DNA of 16,471 bases from Sphingobacterium sp. UBA6711 (lineage in GTDB: Bacteria > Bacteroidota > Bacteroidia > Sphingobacteriales > Sphingobacteriaceae), in the NCBI GenBank assembly GCA_002454415.1, contig DKIT01000036.1, positions 2,708 to 19,178 of the forward strand, given 5' to 3'. The stretch's first letter is position 1. Each line of letters begins with the position of its first letter. A program made the position numbers and the translations under genes. Shown in pieces: positions 1-7,046 of the stretch. Below the pieces are notes generated by a model. That model had not been told where the DNA came from. It worked only from the letters and a program-made list of their open reading frames with translations, and did not search any database.

Positions 1-10
1 CTGCTGTCGG

Positions 11-29
11 ATTTTCAATATTTGAAAAT
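11..29. repeat. Short AT-rich inverted repeat
   Basis: ATTTTCAA at 11-18 and TTGAAAAT at 22-29 are perfect reverse complements around a 3-base loop. The element lies about 40 bases past the stop of the minus-strand VOC gene. It could form a weak 3' hairpin on that transcript, but no T-run follows on the minus strand, so a terminator role is not supported. Confidence 0.35.
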
Positions 30-65
30 TGTTTATAGCGTAACTATGTTTGTCGTTACCTAGTT

Positions 66-527
66 TTAAAAATCGGCAATAATAATCTTTTTCATTCCCA
101 TCATTTTTTTGAATGCGCCAGGTCTTTTATTGAGTTCTTCCCAATTTTCAGGACAAACCTGCCAACTTAATCCGTATTTGTCTTTTAGCCATCCGCAAAC
201 GCTTTCCTGTCCTCCACCCGATGTAAGTGCCTCCCAATAGTAGTCTATTTCAGTCTGGTCTTTGCAGGGGATCATCAACGAAATTGCCTCGTTAAATTTG
301 AATATCGGTCCGGCATTGATCCCAATAAGGCGCATTCCCAAAATCTCAAATTCCACTGTAAGTACTTTTCCCGCGAAATCCTTCTGGAAATCAGCTAGTC
401 CTTCAGCTTCTGAATTCGGGTAATAAGTAATATTGATTATTTTTCCATCTTTGAAAACCGATAGGTAGTATTCCGCGGCTTCCTTCGCGTTGCTGTCAAA
501 CCAAAGGTTTGGAATAATCTTTTGCAT
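66..527 (-). CDS. VOC-family protein of the PhnB / 3-demethylubiquinone-9 methyltransferase-like type
   Basis: The product is about 153 residues with the usual PhnB-like order: an N-terminal IIPNLWFDSNAKEAAEYY strand-helix, a middle GINAGPIFKFNEAISLMI stretch and a C-terminal CGWLKDKYGLSWQVCPENW. This family adopts the glyoxalase/bleomycin-resistance fold; most members are cytoplasmic, of unknown substrate, and the methyltransferase name is only historical. I chose the ATG at 525-527 because the conserved fold begins right there. A TTG at 558-560 would add eleven lysine/asparagine-rich residues that look like leader sequence. The gene stands alone, with no close partner on its strand and a 500-base gap upstream. 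Family assignment is firm; the biochemical role is not known. Confidence 0.85.
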   Translation of the reverse strand: MQKIIPNLWFDSNAKEAAEYYLSVFKDGKIINITYYPNSEAEGLADFQKDFAGKVLTVEFEILGMRLIGINAGPIFKFNEAISLMIPCKDQTEIDYYWEALTSGGGQESVCGWLKDKYGLSWQVCPENWEELNKRPGAFKKMMGMKKIIIADF

Positions 528-622
528 AGCTTTATATTTTTGGTTATTTTTCTTTTTCAATATATCCTACAATTGATAATCCGCTTTCCCATGTTATCTG
601 GATTTTGATCATTTGCAGTCTT

Positions 623-641
623 ACAAATCTAACAGATTTGT
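623..641. repeat. Perfect 8-bp inverted repeat upstream of the VOC gene
   Basis: ACAAATCT (623-630) and AGATTTGT (634-641) flank a 3-base centre. Read on the minus strand it contains TAGATTTG, which matches the Bacteroidota -7 consensus TAnnTTTG, but the nearest upstream TTG (minus-strand copy at 646-648) is only 14 bases away, shorter than usual. It lies about 100 bases before the VOC start. It could be an operator overlapping a promoter, or chance in AT-rich DNA. Confidence 0.35.
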
Positions 642-841
642 TCTCCAATCGACTTGGCATAGGATAAGAAATAGAACTGCATATTTAACGCATTGCATCT
701 CGTTGATAGTCTAATATACAGGTTAATTTTTCGAACAAGATATTTTGAAAGCGGATTTTTCGTCCTGGATCAAACTGCCGGAAGTAACTCAAGTTTGATG
801 GATGAAACAATAAAATTTATGGTGGTTTAACCAAAAGATAT

Positions 842-860
842 TTCAGCTATATTAGCTGAA
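842..860. repeat. Short hairpin
   Basis: TTCAGCT (842-848) and AGCTGAA (854-860) pair perfectly around a 5-base loop. No T-run follows on either strand and no gene ends nearby, so no function is assigned. Confidence 0.3.
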
Positions 861-1079
861 GGGGAGGTAATATAAATAAATTGGCTTGTCGGACCAATTT
901 TAACTATCAGTAGCTAAATATGAATAGACGATGAATGAAAATCCAATAATCACATTGTAATTATGCTAAAAATCAACTTTTTATTTATTGTATCGCAATA
1001 TTAAAAGAAAATTTTATGTAAAGATTATTTCGTAAAACTAGTGTGATAAATAGTTAGGAAATTTTTTATTAACTTCATG

Positions 1080-1108
1080 TTGACAATTACAAATGATTGT
1101 TATCTTTG
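1080..1108 (+). promoter_or_regulatory. Bacteroidota-type vegetative promoter
   Basis: TTG at 1080-1082 is followed after 18 bases by TATCTTTG at 1101-1108, a full match to the TAnnTTTG -7 element with spacing inside the known range. Transcription would start near 1114, about 20 bases before the ATG at 1135. This is the best promoter match seen in the window, yet the gene it serves is frameshifted. Confidence 0.65.
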
Positions 1109-1134
1109 AGAGCCTAACCATATTAACACAAAAG

Positions 1135-1430
1135 ATGAAAATTTTAAATGCCCTGTCCAGAAAGAATAGCGATGATCTTTTCAACGTTACAGGCTATTTG
1201 CTAAAGACACTTAAAGTAAATTTCACCCGAGACAAGTTTATAAAACTGTCCGAAATCACGCAGATTATCCATCTTTGCTAACGTTAAAAGATACATTTTC
1301 TTCATTCGGTATCCATTCTAAGCTATATCAAAAGCTCAAACGAGCGGTTCAACACTATGCCAAAGAGTTTATGGAGGAAACTGTGATTACGAAAACGGTC
1401 CATATAAATGTCATGAATATTGTCAGATGA
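1135..1430 (+). pseudogene. Frameshifted remnant of a VKOR/C39-type peptide-export protein N-terminus
   Basis: Frame one reads from ATG 1135 (MKILNALSRKNSDD then GYLLKTLKVNFTRDKFIKL) and stops at 1279-1281. The -1 frame from 1254 continues with NHADYPSLLTLKDTFSSFG and stays open to a TGA at 1428-1430. The pattern xHxDYPSLLxLxDxxxxxxI is what I recognise from the N-terminal region of Bacteroidota vitamin-K-epoxide-reductase and C39 peptidase/ABC export proteins, which process and secrete small peptides. Restoring one A in the run at 1253-1255 (GAAATC to GAAAATC) joins the halves as SENHADYP. The last roughly 35 residues (KLYQKLKRAVQHYAKEF and on) do not resemble that family and may come from a junction. 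The remnant sits under an intact promoter and before a thioredoxin gene, so a lost peptide-export locus is possible. Family assignment is from pattern memory. Confidence 0.55.
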
Positions 1431-1472
1431 ACTAAGTTTTTTAATATTTTTCGGATAGTAATTAATATTATA

Positions 1473-2495
1473 ATGATAAAAAAACATTACCATATAGTGC
1501 TTTTTCTTGTGCTAATCCTAGTGTTACGAAACAGCCAAGGACATGCTGGCCAATCTATTGCAAAAGATAATTTTGGTCATCAGCAAGATACGACAAAAGG
1601 GCGGTCTAAGTCAGGCTTAGTGGATAAAGAGATTATTCCCGACCTGAAATCAATTTACTTGGGGGGAGTAAAAGGCGATGACAACATACGCTTTCTGGAC
1701 ACGGCACGGAATCTAAGTGATGATTCGATCAAATCTCATTACAGAGCAGTCAATGATTTCAACTTTCAATCCTTTAAAAAAAAGAAGATATCTGAAGATT
1801 TGCTCAGAAGAGTTAATCGGGTAAACATGGGATTTCAGGAATACTTATGGTATAAAAGGTTACGAGATACATATCACAAGAATAATACGAATGATAGGAG
1901 TCTTATAGCAATACTTATCCGCGACGGCCAATCAACTACCGTTAATCCAAAGTTGTTATTGGAACAGCTTGATAAATATCCTGAGGAATATAAGATAACA
2001 GATGAATGGAAGGAACTGAAAAGACGTCTAGTCGGAAAAGATGTGACTGGATATTCCTTAGTGGAACATGAAGACCACAAAATGATTAATGCCCATGGAG
2101 AGAAGATTTCAATCAAGGAATTGGCGAGTAGAAAATATTTCTATACGCTAGTCGTATTTACAGCTTCGTGGTGTGCGCCTTGCCACATAGAGTACGAAAT
2201 GTTCAAAAATGATTTTGACAGCTTGGCTCACAAGAATGTACACCTAATATCATATTCTCTTGATGAAAAGATCGACCGTTGGAAAATCCTGCTTCAAAAG
2301 AAAAACTATATTGCAGAATGTTACTGTGACCAACAGGGCTTTCGTTCACGTTTCGTTAGAGAATTGAACATACAATCAATACCCACTTACGTGCTGTTCG
2401 ATAGACAGGGAACAGTTGTAAAAAAAGTCACTGGAAATGTCCAAGAAATGTTTAAGTATATTAATAAAGGAATTCGGGAAGAGAACAAACATTAA
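1473..2495 (+). CDS. Exported TlpA-like thioredoxin-fold protein
   Basis: The 340-residue product begins with a hydrophobic signal segment (residues 7-18, VLFLVLILVL), so it should act in the periplasm or at the inner membrane. Residues 26-200 are a poorly conserved, charged region I cannot assign. Residues 203-335 form a TlpA/thioredoxin domain with the redox motif WCAPC (Cys234, Cys237) and a cis-proline in SIPTYVLFD (Pro304). Such proteins reduce or shuffle disulfides of exported substrates. An extra CYC pair (Cys283, Cys285) lies inside the domain and is not usual for the motif set I know. The start ATG has no strong Shine-Dalgarno, as is normal in this phylum. An A8 run at 1776-1783 is in frame. 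The preceding peptide-export remnant suggests it may once have served a secreted cysteine-containing peptide; that is inference. Confidence 0.8.
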   Translation: MIKKHYHIVLFLVLILVLRNSQGHAGQSIAKDNFGHQQDTTKGRSKSGLVDKEIIPDLKSIYLGGVKGDDNIRFLDTARNLSDDSIKSHYRAVNDFNFQSFKKKKISEDLLRRVNRVNMGFQEYLWYKRLRDTYHKNNTNDRSLIAILIRDGQSTTVNPKLLLEQLDKYPEEYKITDEWKELKRRLVGKDVTGYSLVEHEDHKMINAHGEKISIKELASRKYFYTLVVFTASWCAPCHIEYEMFKNDFDSLAHKNVHLISYSLDEKIDRWKILLQKKNYIAECYCDQQGFRSRFVRELNIQSIPTYVLFDRQGTVVKKVTGNVQEMFKYINKGIREENKH

Positions 2496-2512
2496 AAGTT
2501 TCGTAAGTTGTC

Positions 2513-2542
2513 TGCCTACATGACCTTCTTCCGCTGTAGGCA
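2513..2542. terminator. Hairpin between convergent genes, possible terminator
   Basis: TGCCTACA (2513-2520) pairs with TGTAGGCA (2535-2542) over a 14-base loop. It starts 18 bases after the stop of the thioredoxin gene and lies between convergent genes, which fits transcription termination. There is no T-run on either side, so the call is tentative. Confidence 0.35.
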
Positions 2543-2660
2543 ATCGGATATTAAAATATCGAGCATATTTTATGTGTCAATTATGAATTTAAGGATTATA
2601 TAACACATCAATTTCCCAATGAGTTCTTTGTATTTATTTTTGTCTTCCACTTAATTTGAT

Positions 2661-3374
2661 CTAAAAGTCGAATCCCAATTCGGCTAACATTCGTTCGTGA
2701 TTATTCATAAAATACTTCATCAATTTATACTGTTCAGTATCCTGATATGCTATTAGCTGTATTCCATTTTCAGATACCTGATAGATGTCTGCTTCGGGAT
2801 ATGCCATTAGAATGGGGGAGTGTGTCGCAATAATAAATTGCGATCTAAGATCTACAAGCTCTCTTATTCGGCTCAGCATATTTAGCTGGCTTATGATAGA
2901 GAGTGCCGATTCTGGCTCATCAAAAATATAGAGTCCGTTTCCGTTTAGGCGATGATGTAATAATGAGAGAAAGCTTTCACCATGAGAACGTTCATGTAGC
3001 GATCCATCATAAGATTTCTGAACTTCATATTGATCTACAGCCGTGGCAACATTATAAAAACTTTCAGCCCTGAGAAAATAACCATCCCTGTTGCGATATG
3101 CCGTTCGTATCACGTGGATGTCTTCAAATAAAGCGGAATGGGAATCCATCGTACTAAAATTAAAATTGCGGCTTCCACCTTCAGGATTGAAACCTACGTT
3201 TATAGCTATTGCCTCTACGAGGGTTGATTTCCCGATACCATTTTCTCCAACGATAAAGGTCACAGGATTCCGAAATTTTAGTTCATCCAGTGTTGACAAT
3301 GACGGAATATTATACGGATAATGGTTGCGGTCCTCCAGCGGTTTTTTATTTCGAATTTCGTTAATATAAATCAT
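2661..3374 (-). CDS. Single-domain AAA/ABC-type ATPase (COG3910-like)
   Basis: The 237-residue protein has a full set of ABC ATPase motifs: Walker A GENGIGKST (43-51), a signature SHGES (130-134), Walker B LYIFDEP (148-154), a D-loop SALS (157-159 region) and an H-loop ATHSP (His185). It has no membrane segment and no TOPRIM or nuclease extension, so it is neither a transporter nor an OLD-type nuclease. The spacing and length fit the stand-alone predicted ATPases grouped as COG3910, whose cellular function is unsettled; some relatives belong to defence or DNA-repair modules. It has no operon partner here: the neighbours are a convergent thioredoxin gene and a 700-base gap. The ATG at 3372-3374 sits where the conserved fold starts. 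Confidence 0.8.
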   Translation of the reverse strand: MIYINEIRNKKPLEDRNHYPYNIPSLSTLDELKFRNPVTFIVGENGIGKSTLVEAIAINVGFNPEGGSRNFNFSTMDSHSALFEDIHVIRTAYRNRDGYFLRAESFYNVATAVDQYEVQKSYDGSLHERSHGESFLSLLHHRLNGNGLYIFDEPESALSIISQLNMLSRIRELVDLRSQFIIATHSPILMAYPEADIYQVSENGIQLIAYQDTEQYKLMKYFMNNHERMLAELGFDF

Positions 3375-3637
3375 CCTATTATTTAGTATTAATGATGAAG
3401 TTGAGATTTTCTAAAAAGCTAGCGTTAACAGTACCGCAAAATAGCCTTACGCACCATATCCCCATTTTTACTACTGCATTCATATCAAGTTTTTCTCATA
3501 TACAATTATACTAAAAAAATGAGTTTTTCAGACTAATATTTGTAGTTTTATTTTGAGGTGATATGAACTGTTTTATAGTAGCACCATTTCTGTAATTTTG
3601 TATGGATAACGGTTGGAATATTATTAGGGTTTAACAA

Positions 3638-3739
3638 ATGAAATTAAATTTAGAATTCAGTATTAGAAACTTTTGGACTATAGTTTTGTGGACAATTTTG
3701 TTTATCGGTAGAAATATCCTGAAATTGCTTGTCAAATAA
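3638..3739 (+). CDS. Putative 33-residue membrane peptide
   Basis: The frame starts MKLNLEFSIRN, continues with the hydrophobic segment FWTIVLWTILFI (residues 12-23) and ends with a basic tail (GRNILKLLVK) before TAA. That is one short transmembrane helix with positive charge at the end. A TAATTTTG at 3593-3600 matches a -7 element 38 bases before the ATG, but no properly spaced TTG lies upstream. I recognise no family. It may be a real small membrane peptide or an accidental frame; the second similar ORF downstream raises interest. Confidence 0.3.
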   Translation: MKLNLEFSIRNFWTIVLWTILFIGRNILKLLVK

Positions 3740-3758
3740 CATCCATTGTTTATATTTT
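3729..3758 (+). promoter_or_regulatory. Near-consensus promoter before the second tiny ORF
   Basis: TTG at 3729-3731, a 19-base spacer, then TATATTTT at 3751-3758, matching seven of the eight positions read as TAnnTTTG (the last base is T, not G). Transcription would begin near 3765 and give a leader of about 50 bases before the ATG at 3818. The leader contains two overlapping 11-codon frames (MKIKRWDYEKF and MRSFKDNYEGV). Confidence 0.35.
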
Positions 3759-3817
3759 ATGGAATACACAATTATGAAAATAAAACGTTGGGATTATGAG
3801 AAGTTTTAAAGATAATT

Positions 3818-3952
3818 ATGAAGGGGTCTGAATTTTTTAAGTTTCTCTTTTCTTGCATCCTTTATAGTCTCCTTGCGTTATTGCTTGTTAGCTTTATGGG
3901 ATGCATAGTTGCTATTATGCTAATATCCTTTTGGCGCAAAGGTACCTCCTGA
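3818..3952 (+). CDS. Putative 44-residue hydrophobic peptide
   Basis: The frame starts MKGSEFFKFLFSCILYSLL, runs through a long hydrophobic stretch (residues 9-38, including LLVSFMGCIVAIMLISF) and ends with WRKGTS before TGA. That is one long or two short membrane helices with positive charge at the C-terminus. It has a plausible promoter at 3729-3758 and no clear Shine-Dalgarno. I recognise no family. Possible readings are a small membrane regulator, a type I toxin-like peptide, or a fragment of a lost membrane protein; the sequence does not decide among them. Confidence 0.35.
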   Translation: MKGSEFFKFLFSCILYSLLALLLVSFMGCIVAIMLISFWRKGTS

Positions 3953-4107
3953 CAAGCTTGGAGCTCACATCGTTGAGGCAATGTAAAAAAGGCTATTTTT
4001 TTTATCATTGATATTGCTTATACCATTCTTAAATTGGATATGATATAAATAGGTATACAGTCCATCAGGCGTGAGAAATCCGTTATTTTGTATTCGGACG
4101 TTTTTCT

Positions 4108-4773
4108 TTATTGATAGTCTTCATCATTCCATATCAACAATTCGCAGATTCTTTCAATATTTAAATTGTTGTCCCGATTTATCCGCTCTAATCTTACTTC
4201 GAAATTTTCTAATTCCAGTTTTACAACTTCAATTGCTTTCTTTAGAGATGAGATTTCAAATGAAACCAAAACATCTTTTGGCGTGGGTACAAAGTGTTCG
4301 TCAAACTCTTCTACAGTAAAATCAAGCGTAATTGTGTTCGTGTCCAATTTTACTTTTGGTTGCGGATGTCCTGCATAAAAGCCATCTTTTCCATTTGCAA
4401 GTTTTTCCCAATAATGGATGTCTGAAAGATCGCCACAACATTGTGGAAAATATTTGTCCTGCTGGTCAATTCGAAGGACATAGCCTCCAAAAAACGCACT
4501 TGCTTGTTCTCGTTCGTATGTTCCTGCCCTCATTTCGTGTGTATGGTCAATTACAAGTTTCGTCAAATTGCTGTCTGTGATTTCAGAAAGTCTGTAAAAT
4601 GATGATCCGGCTAAATATGGGTTTAAATCGTCTTTAAAACCTGCTTTTTTGTAGCTTTCAGCATTATATTTATCCCATAATATAGGGTACTCCCAATAAG
4701 GGCGTTTATTTGGTGTTGGAATGCCCTGATTGATATATCCAATTTCTATTACAGGTATTAATTCTAGTGCCAT
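4108..4773 (-). CDS. Hypothetical protein, 221 aa
   Basis: The product is soluble and acidic to neutral, with no signal peptide, membrane segment or catalytic motif that I recognise. It is rich in aromatic residues in its first 130 positions (RPYWEYPILWDKYN, GSSFYRLSEI, a CC pair at PQCCGDLSD) and ends in a helical part (KKAIEVVKLELENFEVRLER). Length and composition resemble the many orphan proteins of Bacteroidota accessory regions, some of which are immunity proteins for polymorphic toxins, but nothing here proves that. The codon pattern is steady across the full frame, which argues for a real gene. A GC-rich hairpin lies 42 bases upstream of the ATG at 4771-4773. Confidence 0.7.
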   Translation of the reverse strand: MALELIPVIEIGYINQGIPTPNKRPYWEYPILWDKYNAESYKKAGFKDDLNPYLAGSSFYRLSEITDSNLTKLVIDHTHEMRAGTYEREQASAFFGGYVLRIDQQDKYFPQCCGDLSDIHYWEKLANGKDGFYAGHPQPKVKLDTNTITLDFTVEEFDEHFVPTPKDVLVSFEISSLKKAIEVVKLELENFEVRLERINRDNNLNIERICELLIWNDEDYQ

Positions 4774-4814
4774 TGTGTGTTTATTGATCTTGTGTTATAA
4801 ATCGACCAAAACCT

Positions 4815-4836
4815 AGGCAACGTTGCGTGCCTTTTT
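4815..4836. promoter_or_regulatory. GC-rich hairpin around GCAACGTTGC
   Basis: AGGC..ACG pairs with CGTGCCT (one bulged A) and is followed on the + strand by five T residues, the form of an intrinsic terminator. No + strand gene ends just before it. On the minus strand it lies 42 bases upstream of the ATG at 4773, where it could be an operator or leader hairpin. The core GCAACGTTGC is itself a perfect 10-bp palindrome in AT-rich surroundings. Confidence 0.35.
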
Positions 4837-4997
4837 GAGTAAATATAATAAAAAGGAAAAGCAAATCTTTAAATATACCAACAGCTTTTAGCTGAAGTAA
4901 CTTTGGACAACAACAGTAATATGTCCCTCATGAATTATTTGACTTAAGTGATCAATTTAATGTTAGCGAATAAGAAGATAGGAAACGGCAGGCATCC

Positions 4998-5039
4998 TGT
5001 TCAATACTGAACGGCTAGTGTTCAATAGCGGTCAGTATT
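4998..5039. repeat. Nested direct and inverted repeat
   Basis: TGTTCAATA occurs at 4998-5006 and 5019-5027, a 21-base period. In addition AATACTGA (5003-5010) pairs with TCAGTATT (5032-5039). The 21-base spacing is two helical turns, which would suit a dimeric regulator, but no gene starts nearby on the + strand. Confidence 0.35.
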
Positions 5040-5131
5040 AAAAAGGGATTTGTTTCCATGATGATGAAATACCAACCGAGTTCAATCCTTTTAAAACAGA
5101 TCGGTTTGATTAGTTTTTTTTATTGGATGAT

Positions 5132-5302
5132 TTATCCTCTAATTTTATAGCAGGGGATATAGAGCGGTTCAGCTTTTTCCAGATCTTGGTGCATACCTTT
5201 AAATCTATTCTTCTCAGAAGTTACAGCAGGCCCAGTTTTAGAAACTTTGTGAGTTACTCTGGCACCTTCGTACTTAGTTTGTTTCTGCAAAGATGTCTTC
5301 AT
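5132..5302 (-). CDS. Putative 56-residue basic protein
   Basis: The minus-strand frame starts MKTSLQKQTKYEGARVTHKV and ends EPLYIPCYKIRG before TAA. The product is lysine-rich with a mixed, protein-like residue pattern and no hydrophobic segment. An AAGGAAAT lies about 12-20 bases upstream of the ATG. The longer opposite frame at 5123-5323 is rich in serine, phenylalanine and leucine, as expected for the antisense of such a gene. I recognise no family. Confidence 0.35.
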   Translation of the reverse strand: MKTSLQKQTKYEGARVTHKVSKTGPAVTSEKNRFKGMHQDLEKAEPLYIPCYKIRG

Positions 5303-5830
5303 ATCGTTTTACTATTTCCTTGATACTTTTATTAAAAATATTAGGCACTACAAGTATAACTGATTTTTTGGATTTCAGAAAATATTGTACTTGTTTTTAA
5401 ATGAATGTCTTAGAATCTCGATGTAAGTCCTATATCGATTGTTATTATCATTAGAATCCTCCTTTATTAGGTTTGCGGCCAAGAATCCCCATATTCTTAA
5501 ATTATACTAGCTTCATGATATGGCTTTACTGGTTTTTGAATTTACAAAACAGGATGTGAAAAGACAAAATAAATCAGCTCATTAATTATAATTTCTATTT
5601 CCATTTTTTTATCTTGATATCACATAACCCTGATATATTTAAAGTGTCGGATTTTAATGAATTTTTATAGAAGGGGATAGCAGAAATTAAAGAAAGGACA
5701 TATAATTCACAGGATAGACTTGGAAAAGTTGTATTTTCTAAAAAGGGGAAAATAAGAATTCAAAAAGTTCTGGGTAACCTAGTGTTCGTGACGAATTAAT
5801 AGTAACTGATAAAACATAGTATATTTTAAT

Positions 5831-6223
5831 ATGAACCCCAGTACATTAGAAGAAGAGTTTGGAGACTTATTCGCATACAGTCTGAGTTTGGATTTCCAAA
5901 GAAAAGTTTCAGAGATATATTACGATGAGTGTATAACAGAAACATCCAATCCAATTAAGAAAATGATTTTTGAAAATGTTGTCTGGCAGGAGTTTTCGGA
6001 GTTTGATTTTGTCAATATATTCAATGGAATTGAAATCGCATACAGCTTTGAAGAGTTCGTCAATGGTCATTTACAGTATTTCAATCGTATGAAAAATTAT
6101 ATTACTGAGGATGCTATGACTGCAATGAAAATGCAGTCCTTGTTCTATTACACTTTTCTTCAAACTTGTGGTTTCAACTGCTTCATTATTACAAAAACAG
6201 AAGTAAAAATAGAATTTCTATGA
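5831..6223 (+). CDS. Hypothetical acidic protein, 130 aa
   Basis: The product is a small soluble acidic protein rich in phenylalanine and tyrosine (FGDLFAYSLSLDF, WQEFSEFDFVNIFNG, YSFEEFVNGHLQYF), with no signal or catalytic motif. This composition is common among immunity and antitoxin proteins, but no toxin gene lies next to it. The ATG at 5831 follows an AT-rich leader with TATATTTT eight bases earlier; no Shine-Dalgarno is seen. It converges on the lipoprotein gene at 6308. Confidence 0.6.
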   Translation: MNPSTLEEEFGDLFAYSLSLDFQRKVSEIYYDECITETSNPIKKMIFENVVWQEFSEFDFVNIFNGIEIAYSFEEFVNGHLQYFNRMKNYITEDAMTAMKMQSLFYYTFLQTCGFNCFIITKTEVKIEFL

Positions 6224-6307
6224 TGCTATGTTTATGGCAAATGAACTTTTGTGAAAGATCAACGCCTCTTGGTCAAGTTGACTCACTATTTCTCCTCTTG
6301 ATATCAT

Positions 6308-6904
6308 TTATTTAAATTTCTTTAGTTCTTCCAGCAATTTATTCTGTTTGGAAATGAAAGTATTCAGGCTATCTATTTTTAGAGGATGCGCATTTTGATA
6401 TTTTTCAATTTCAGGTAGTGTTTTTCTGATTTTAAAAGCAGTGTAGGTGCTAACGAGCTTTTCATTATTTTTAGTTATTTGACTGATATGATCTGTTATA
6501 TCTTTTACTTTAAGATCGTATCGATCAGCACTGGCGCTAATTTCTTTTTCAACCTGTTGTTTTACAAGTGAATCTGTAATGTCTTTCGTTCGTTCATTGG
6601 CATCCTGATAATAAGAATTAGTGGTTTCGAGTACACTGTTATATACAGCTAAAACTTTTTCTGTTTCCTCTAATGTCTTCACAATCCTGGAATTGAGAGC
6701 TGTAAGGTTTTTATCATCTTTTATCAATTCGGAATAGATATTGTCTACAGTTATATTATTTCCACGATAACTCTTAAAAGAACCTGAAGCAGCCGATTCA
6801 GCATTATCCACTGCATTTTCTACAGTAGGTGGGTCCTGTTGCTTATTTTCTTGGCAGGAAAGTATAGACAGAGCCAGTGTGGAAGCGAAAAGAATATTCT
6901 TCAT
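6308..6904 (-). CDS. Hypothetical coiled-coil lipoprotein, 198 aa
   Basis: The N-terminus is a classic lipoprotein signal: MKNILFASTLALSILSC, with Cys17 in the lipobox. The following QENKQQD lacks aspartate at +2. After a flexible linker (residues 20-45) the protein is almost entirely helical and charged (residues 52-198), with heptad-like leucine/isoleucine spacing typical of a coiled coil. It should sit on the membrane facing the periplasm. I recognise no named family. It has no partner gene; an AT-rich palindrome lies 53-70 bases upstream of the start and may be a regulatory site. Confidence 0.75.
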   Translation of the reverse strand: MKNILFASTLALSILSCQENKQQDPPTVENAVDNAESAASGSFKSYRGNNITVDNIYSELIKDDKNLTALNSRIVKTLEETEKVLAVYNSVLETTNSYYQDANERTKDITDSLVKQQVEKEISASADRYDLKVKDITDHISQITKNNEKLVSTYTAFKIRKTLPEIEKYQNAHPLKIDSLNTFISKQNKLLEELKKFK

Positions 6905-6956
6905 AATTGTTCTGCTAAACGGTATAATATAATAGCCATCATATATGTTTCCATAA

Positions 6957-6974
6957 TTAAATATACATATTTAA
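6957..6974. repeat. AT-only palindrome upstream of the lipoprotein gene
   Basis: TTAAATAT and ATATTTAA flank a two-base centre, giving an 18-base palindrome 53 bases before the ATG at 6904. The placement suits a regulator site, but AT-rich palindromes arise easily by chance. Confidence 0.3.
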
Positions 6975-7046
6975 CTTTCATTTACCAGAAGGTCTTTATT
7001 GTTAGAAGTACTATTTTTATTTGTTCGGACGCACAGGATTGACTAC

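Larger units (their letters stand above)
561..1079. other. Gene-free AT-rich stretch
   Basis: About 520 bases separate the minus-strand VOC gene from the promoter at 1080. I see only very short open frames with no coding character. The recognisable elements are two small inverted repeats (623-641 and 842-860), listed separately. The VOC promoter should lie near 560-660, but no well-spaced TTG / TAnnTTTG pair is evident there. Confidence 0.5.
3375..4107. other. Intergenic stretch with two tiny ORFs only
   Basis: Between two minus-strand genes, this 730-base region has no ordinary gene. It holds the tiny + strand ORFs at 3638 and 3818 and a near-consensus promoter at 3729-3758, listed separately. 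Near 3986-4004 an A6 run and a T8 run flank GGCTA, which could act as a weak bidirectional terminator. The rest is AT-rich with nothing recognisable. Confidence 0.45.
4774..5830. other. Gene-poor stretch with repeats and possible remnants
   Basis: No convincing full-length gene lies in these 1057 bases. It holds a hairpin (4815-4836), a nested repeat (4998-5039) and a 56-codon minus-strand ORF (5132-5302), listed separately. Fragments with some coding look but no start are a + frame of about 18 codons ending at TAG near 5114 (HDDEIPTEFNPF) and a + frame of about 42 codons ending at TAA near 5800 (QDRLGKVVFSKKGKIRI). They may be decayed gene ends or chance. Confidence 0.4.

Noticed and set aside
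21..52. TTTG-N20-TATGTTTG promoter match on the + strand
   Set aside because: It matches the consensus but points into the 3' end of the minus-strand VOC gene with no + strand gene after it; its TTTG is part of an AT-rich inverted repeat. Probably chance.
4018..4034. Exact 17-base repeat with 7758-7774 (TTATACCATTCTTAAAT)
   Set aside because: Similarity stops at both ends of the 17 bases and no related gene fragment surrounds the first copy, so no duplication is supported.
5123..5323. 66-codon + strand ORF
   Set aside because: Its Ser/Phe/Leu-rich sequence is what the antisense of a basic protein gives; the opposite frame at 5132-5302 is more convincing.
5410..5463. Strong minus-strand Shine-Dalgarno (AGGAGG) before an ATG at 5451
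   Set aside because: The frame ends after 13 codons (MIITIDIGLTSRF), and no longer frame follows from a single-base correction that I could see.
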